NCBI GenBank assembly: GCA_963970005.1
Contig: CAXAMN010026694.1
Coordinates: 845,958-909,957 of the forward strand
Direction: 5' to 3'
Source of the DNA: Durusdinium trenchii
Lineage: Eukaryota > Sar > Dinophyceae > Suessiales > Symbiodiniaceae
DNA: 64,000 nucleotides
Part shown: positions 58,950 through 64,000 of the stretch, piece by piece
How the letters are laid out: every line of letters begins with the position of its first letter
Position numbering within the stretch: the stretch's first letter is position 1
Notes under the pieces: generated by a model
Told to the model about the DNA's origin: nothing
Seen by the model: the letters and a program-made list of their open reading frames with translations, nothing else
Database searches by the model: none
Position numbers and translations under genes: made by a program

Positions 58950-59499
58950 CGGTTGGCCCGGCCTGAGCACCTCCGAGGGCCTGGATGAGGTACTCGCGGA
59001 CGGCCTGCTCTGAGATTCCCAATTGCTCCGCGAGCGCGGCAATGGAGACCGAGTCCTGGACTTCGCTAAAGGCTGGGTCCCCCTCCCGCTCGCCGAAGCC
59101 GGAAATGTAGATGGTGTTGGGGTCCTCGGGGCCATGGGTCGCCTCGAAGGCATCGTGGCCGGCCTGCCAAGTGATTCCAGCGCTACCACACCGGTCACAG
59201 ACTCGGTGAGCAGCGTCACAAGATTGGCACAGCGCGGAGAATTCCGGTGGAGCTCGAAGATAGCACCCTTCGCACCACCCTGAAGTCCAGCAGCCGCAGG
59301 CACGGCAGAAATCAGCCGGGACGTCCGGCCGGCGGTCCACCCGCTCCCAATGAGCGAGGATGTAGGCCGAGCGTGCCGAGAGCGAACTCAATCGACTCTC
59401 GACACTCAGGTCGCGGGGATCTTGGCCTCGATGATCGCGACGCCACCGTCTTGCGCCCACGCTCCACTGCGCGCGCGTAGAGGACGCAAGTGGCGGCAT
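58909..59499 (-). CDS. Cys-rich zinc-binding/HTH-like ORF 1 (196 aa)
   Basis: The frame is open from 59550, but I start at the ATG at 59499, 29 nt after the spliced-leader relic; the upstream part would be translated leader. Four CxxC knuckles lie within about 40 residues (CRAC, CEGC, CQSC, CDRC), with W and H between them, a likely double zinc-binding module. Near the C-terminus SIAALAEQLGISEQAVREYL looks like a small helix-turn-helix or UBA-like helix pair. The tail (GGAQAGPTDGAGAAG) overlaps the next ORF and is probably not conserved. Nucleic-acid binding is the natural guess; no named family was recognised. Confidence 0.6.
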   Translation of the reverse strand: MPPLASSTRAQWSVGARRWRRDHRGQDPRDLSVESRLSSLSARSAYILAHWERVDRRPDVPADFCRACGCWTSGWCEGCYLRAPPEFSALCQSCDAAHRVCDRCGSAGITWQAGHDAFEATHGPEDPNTIYISGFGEREGDPAFSEVQDSVSIAALAEQLGISEQAVREYLIQALGGAQAGPTDGAGAAGSAPGQA

Positions 59500-59528
59500 G
59501 GCCCAAAGAAAGAATCCCCCGGACCCCA

Positions 59529-59544
59529 CTTGAGCCAAAATGGC
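59529..59544 (-). other. relict dinoflagellate spliced leader (DinoSL)
   Basis: The minus strand reads GCCATTTTGGCTCAAG, identical to the last 16 nt of the 22-nt DinoSL that is trans-spliced onto nuclear mRNAs. The six leader bases further 5' are not preserved (TTGTAT here). It ends 29 nt before the ORF1 start codon, as in a mature mRNA. Confidence 0.88.
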
Positions 59545-59550
59545 ATACAA

Positions 59551-62500
59551 GTGAGGGTCCTAACACTTGCATGTTTCAGATCCCAAGGAGTCCCTTCCCA
59601 ACCAGACCATTCACCTTGGAAGATAATATACTATACTGTTACTACAAGTATCTAGTCAAGTCTCCCAAGAGTGGAACACATCTTGCTCCCATGTACCCCG
59701 TTTACGCTTCCGGTTGTTTTGGCCCCATTCCACCGGCACGGGGCTGGGCCGCCGGCACGATCGGGCGGTCGCCGAATCCACTGGTTGAGCACTTGCCTCG
59801 TTTGGGCCGTGCTGGATTCCCAGCCCATGCTGTTCGCGGGCTTCGATTTTGTGGAGGGAGAGAAGTCACTTGGTCCATGGGTTTGGTCCAAGAAGGGAGG
59901 TGACGTCGTTTGAGCACACACCCACACCAAAAAAACTCTCTAATCTGAGCCCACCACTGAAAGCGCTTCGGCTTGGATTTCATCTCGGATGATCTGTGCC
60001 AGGTGCTTTTTTGAGCAGAAACATGGACAAGAAAGGGGTGCATGAAAGGTGAGATGGCCATATATATAATTATATACTAGGAACAAGTGTACTAGGAACA
60101 AGTGCATCGCTTCTAGTAACAAGTGCCTTACTAGTAGTAACAAGAAAAGTGCCTTACAAGTGCCTTACTAGACTCGTTTAGACTTGGAGAGAAAAGACCT
60201 TCGTCTCTTTCGTCCGGTGAACGTTCTTCGCCCTACTGGAGGCACTGAGAGACTCCGCCATCTTCCCCTCCTCATGGTGCTGCTGGCAAGCCGCAGGGAT
60301 TGCCACCCTTCGGCGAGACCTGGCACCAAGTGCTACAACTGGGAGGCAGACCTAATAGCTTCCAACCTACTAGCGATGGCCTCCCACCGATAATGCATGC
60401 TCAAAGAACTGAAGGTCATTCGGGAGTCATTCCGCGCCATTCCGTGCATCTGGCACGCTGGCACGGCACCAACATCAAAAGCTTTTGGGCGAAGAGATTT
60501 CTTCTGGGAGTGGGTCAATTTCGTGGCACCAATCGCTACAATCTAGTTCTTGCAAACATGCTGCTGCAACTGGAAGCAAGCAGGCCTTCCGTTCCAGTGC
60601 CACTGCTTTGAGAACGAGCCGGTGTGCCAGGCTCTGCAAGAATGTGAACCTGCGGCACAGGCTTTCACTTAAACACTCATTCCTTGATCTCAGTCAAAGC
60701 ACATATCTAACACATAATCAGCATGTCACACCCTGTAGGTCAATCTCAGCTTCAAGTAGGGCTTCTTTGGGTGGACTGAGCTCCTCAGCTAGCTCTTCTT
60801 GCGGGCCTGGATCTAAGTGAGCTACTTTCTACTTCTTTGGGTTCAAGTGGCCTTCGTGTTTAGCCAATCAAGTGCTACAGCAACAAGGACGGACCATTTT
60901 GTTCGAATGCCTTCGCCTCTTCACCATGATCATCATCCCCATCCCCATCCGGCAGTTGCCACCATGCGCGGGGTGAGTTCATGGCGCAACCGGCTGGTGA
61001 GAACAGCTGCTTGCTGATGAACTCACAAATCAATACAAATCATTGCAAGTGGTCAACACTCCAACATTAAAAGCTGTACATAGCTGTACTGAATTCTAAA
61101 GAGAAACCAACAAAACAAACATATACTTTGTGGATGTTCGTGACTCACAACAGTTTGTGGTTGTTTTTGCTTGAGACAGGTGTGTGTATATATATATATA
61201 TTATATATATATATATATGATCTGGAAAGAAAGTCCTTCGTAGTGGCCGGCTAAATCTGGAAAGCTGTGTCACTTGCTCGCAAAACCAAAAGGAGCTTCG
61301 CCAGCACCGCGCAGCTTTGCCCACTTGCGTGTCTGTGAATATCATGTGAGTCACCCTCCGAAGAATCGTTTCAACATGTGTCAACATTGTTCAACCCTTC
61401 AAAGACTTGCAAAAGTACGTTGACTAAGGTCCCTCCACCTTGCCAAAAGACTACGTAGACTTTGAACCCTTGGACTTTAAAGACTGCGTGTGGACTTGGC
61501 AAGAGCTCCACCTGGTCACTAAGCTCCACCTGGTCACTGAGTCATCCCTTTTTCCTCAACCCGAACCTGGCGACGGGGCGTCGATTCTGCGAGTCTCTTC
61601 GAGTTCGCTCCGCCCGGGCGTCACAACTAGGACGGCCTCGTCAGCTGAGAGGACGAAAAAGGATGAAAAAGAAACCTACAAGCGATGGCCTCCAGCCTAG
61701 TAGCGTCCTTGCTCCTAGTAGTAAGGCCGGGAGCCCCTAGTAGGCCTCCAACCCAAAATCTAGAAGAAAACCATGGGAATCTGGATGAATCTTGTAGCAA
61801 ATCACGGAACATTCACGAGAATCACATCACTTCTATCAGTCTCACCATCACCCACAACTTTTCTCAACTGTTCCAAGCCTTCAGAGTCTCTGCACCGAGA
61901 TCCCAAAAACCTCGAGAAGTGAAGGAAGAAACTTCCAAGCGATTACCGGGGCCGAGGCACCATTTTCCAGTGCATCCGTGCCCCACTCTGCACTCATTGC
62001 TCAACTTCGAGTCGTGAAGCAAACAGAACCGACTCCAACCTGGCGCCTCCAACTTACTAAGCTAGCGATGGCCTCCAACCTATTAGCGATAACCTCCAAC
62101 TACCAATGGCCTCCAACCTAAGAGCGATGGCCTCCAGCTTTCTAAATCCTTCCCTTTCGAGAAGCGCTGAGTATTACTGAGCTCTGGGCTACGCATGGCT
62201 ACGCGTCTAATGAAATGCATCCACCAACTCGTTGTCCGAATCTGACTCCTCTGTCTTCAAGGCCTCCGATGTCGTCTCAAAACTCTGCAAGATGTCTGCA
62301 CAAGACAAGGCGTTTTTTACCTAAAAAGCAGGACCAGGACGGAAAAAGAACAACTGCATACAACTGCTCCTCATCGTGCTCCATCTATCCCACCTCTCCC
62401 TGTGGACCCCTTCGACCCCTTCGAGACCCGCTTTCGCGACCCGCCTGTGGATTCACTCGGCGAGACTCGCCCAAGGTGAAGGGATCGGAATAGCCTCAAC

Positions 62501-62650
62501 GGGCCACAAACGGTCTCCATGACCGGGACCGGGCCATGGTCCCTCAAGACCCCATTGAGCGAGCTTTCTCAAGGTTCAGAGAACCTCTCCTCTCCTCTCC
62601 ACCATTTGTCTTTCTTGGGAACGTCAAGTACATTGATCAAGAATATACCT
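59551..62650. other. repeat-rich intergenic stretch
   Basis: Contents: family B at 60075-60172, family A (inverted) at about 60350-60392, a TA microsatellite at about 61185-61218, a tandem CTCCACCTGGTCACT pair at about 61508-61538, mixed A and B units at 61678-61748, and four family A units at about 62060-62140. No supported gene. Confidence 0.6.
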
Positions 62651-62661
62651 CCTGCGACTTG

Positions 62662-62765
62662 TACCTACAACCTTGGCAAATGCAGAGGTGCCTCCCATCA
62701 TGGCAGGCGCCGCGTCAAAGCTCGGCTCAAAAGCACTCAGGGCCGCATCATTGTCCTTGATGGCC
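62662..62765 (-). CDS. candidate exon, unassigned
   Basis: The minus frame reads DNDAALSAFEPSFDAAPAMM then GGTSAFAKVV, after GCCATCAAG and before a possible GT donor (GTTG|GTAGG area). It looks coding, helical and acidic. The plus strand is also open here. No family recognised. Confidence 0.35.
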
Positions 62766-62959
62766 CAAAACGATTGAGTCTTCAAGCAATTTCTTTTGGT
62801 CAAAGAAGGGACAGCTGGGTTAGAATGGGAGAGCCTGAACACATGCTGCAGGGAATCTCGCTGAAGCAGCCTGCACTCAGCGCCACATCGTGCTTTCAGT
62901 AATGATGCATTTCGTTCATGGTAGTAGCCCTCCAGCTAGTCGACCCGCAATTTTTGCAG

Positions 62960-63049
62960 TTGATCTCACCCTGCACACTGAAGCTCCTGTGGTGCGAGAT
63001 TGGAGCCACGATCTAAGAGATTCAGCCCACCTGGCAGTGCATGTTCTGA
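62960..63049 (+). CDS. candidate exon, unassigned
   Basis: After CAATTTTTGCAG the plus frame reads DLTLHTEAPVVRDWSHDLRD then SAHLAVHVLK, ending at AAA|GTAGGA. Both splice sites look acceptable. Product unknown. Confidence 0.33.
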
Positions 63050-63829
63050 AAGTAGGAAAAACAATCACATGGTACAAAAGCACTTTGGTATTCAGCGCAT
63101 CCTATATACGTGTGTGTGGCCAAGTTGTTTCTAGGAAGATGTACCGCCTCCACGGGGCAAGTCAATGCAAGTCTGGTCAACGAGCGGAGATCAAGGTAAC
63201 GGCTTGAATCGGAGTGAACTTGCAATCAAGAGCTTAGCTAAAGCGCAAAGCTCTTTCTTGCTTGTCAATTTCAGAGTTGTCAGACTTTGGAGACTAATCA
63301 TGCCATCGACCGCTCGCAGGAGCCCACAAGGCAAAGTCCTCGCCACGGAGTGGTGCAGGGCTGTTCGATGCAGCGCTCGCCACTTGGTGTCTCTGTTCGA
63401 TGCAGCGCTCGCCGCCATGTGGAAAACCTCTCATGAGTGTGTATTAAAATTGGAAAACCTCCCAGTTCGACCCTGGAGGAAGGAAAATAGACCAAAACTC
63501 ATTAGTTGGGTGTCTCCCTATTCAATACACATCCACCTTCTGCTCATCTCACAAGTCCTCTGCATTGCCGTTGAGGTTCCAAGTGGTCACCTGCCCAAGA
63601 CATTGAGAGGTGAAAGACCCAACAAGTGCAGCACTTCATGAATCTTATGACCATTTGAGTCATGGAAAAAGTTGTCACTTTCTTCAAACATGTCCTTTCT
63701 CAGAACATCTTTCCTGCCTTCCCATCACCTCCACCAGAGTACAGCACGGGACCCCAGGTTGGCTCTTCGAGCCAGACCTGTCAGGCAGAAGTCCCAGGTC
63801 TGGCTGACCACTTTTGCGGAAGCAAACAC

Positions 63830-64000
63830 CCCTAATTCTTCCGCCGGTTGCCACACTCCCCATTGAAGGATTTGCAATTGGCCACTTCGCACTTCGCCGA
63901 AAATCACGAACTCAACACTCTGTGTGGGTTCGAGCAGCAAAGTGACCAAAAACATGTGTTTTTTGCAGAGGATCACTTCACTGAGATTGGATGCTTCCAT
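63830..64000 (-). CDS. candidate exon at window edge, unassigned
   Basis: The frame begins with ATG at the last base and reads MEASNLSEVILCKKHMFLVT, LLLEPTQSVEFVIFGEVRSG, then QLQILQWGVWQPAEELG. It is mixed strand and helix and strongly protein-like. It may continue beyond the window, so the start is not certain. No family recognised. Confidence 0.4.

Larger units (their letters stand above)
51711..59544 (-). mobile_element. DIRS-like retroelement with cytosine methyltransferase
   Basis: A coding-dense 7.8-kb minus-strand unit, GC-richer than its surroundings. Order from the 5' side: DinoSL relic, Cys-rich ORF, tyrosine-recombinase-like ORF, a 332-nt spacer with a C run, Gag-like ORF with CCCH finger, in-frame TAG, and methyltransferase-RT-RNase H ORF. 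RT and RNase H with a tyrosine recombinase and no DDE integrase or aspartic protease define the DIRS/YR class (family knowledge). Known DIRS elements carry an adenine-type methylase domain; here a C5-cytosine enzyme sits N-terminal to RT. The long intact ORFs suggest a young copy. Terminal inverted or split direct repeats were not found; the 3' side ends at an assembly gap. Confidence 0.85.

Noticed and set aside
58950..59303. N-terminal 118 residues of the open recombinase frame
   Set aside because: It starts at GTG, is Ser/Pro/Arg low complexity, and overlaps the better-supported Cys-rich ORF.
59500..59550. Translation start of ORF1 at 59550
   Set aside because: That codon is TTG, and the first residues would be a translation of the spliced-leader relic. 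The ATG at 59499 is the better start.
62890..63020. Further spliced-leader relics elsewhere in the window
   Set aside because: I looked for CCATTTTGG and GGCTCAAG on both strands; only 59529-59544 has a convincing match. Partial hits such as ATGGCTCAAAAC near 20972 are too short.

Overview
The window reads as nuclear DNA of a dinoflagellate, most likely of the Symbiodiniaceae type; the genus is inferred. Four things point there. (1) A 16-nt exact match to the 3' part of the dinoflagellate spliced leader (DinoSL) lies at 59529-59544 on the minus strand. (2) The recognisable genes are split into short exons, and the introns repeatedly use GC donors (CAG|GC...AG). (3) Genes are sparse, with many short CTAG-rich or 21-bp dispersed repeats and microsatellites. 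(4) A retroelement carrying a cytosine methyltransferase is present; such elements are known from Symbiodinium. Nothing looks prokaryotic, so ribosome binding sites, operons and bacterial promoters do not apply.

Layout. 2.3-2.7 kb: first two exons of a cyclophilin (minus). 10.9-13.5 kb: weak plus-strand exons. 19.7-20.1 and 41.5-42.3 kb: two oppositely oriented copies of a composite repeat. 27.5-28.4 kb (perhaps up to 30.3 kb): RNA-recognition-motif gene (minus). 30.7-31.2 kb: a 430-bp TTG/TTC microsatellite. 32.0-35.4 kb: a well-supported PDE12-like endonuclease/exonuclease/phosphatase (EEP) family gene (minus), with further possible exons to 38.5 kb. 44-50.4 kb: several unassigned minus-strand exon groups, including an Ala/Lys/Glu-rich helical protein. 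51650-51659: ten-N assembly gap. 51.7-59.5 kb: a long minus-strand retroelement. 60-64 kb: repeats plus a few weak exons.

The main discovery is the retroelement. From its DinoSL relic onwards it encodes a Cys-rich zinc-binding/HTH-like ORF, a tyrosine-recombinase-like protein, a Gag-like protein ending in a CCCH zinc finger, and a 1200-residue protein fusing a complete C5-cytosine DNA methyltransferase to reverse transcriptase and RNase H. RT, RH and recombinase together suggest a DIRS-like element, but the gene order and the methyltransferase type differ from textbook DIRS. The relic suggests that a trans-spliced transcript was copied back into the genome. A methyltransferase translated with the RT could mark the element's own cDNA or new insertions (inference).

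Most exons were recognised by reading conserved motifs by eye. Exon edges are approximate unless a splice junction is given, and products without a recognised family are labelled unassigned.
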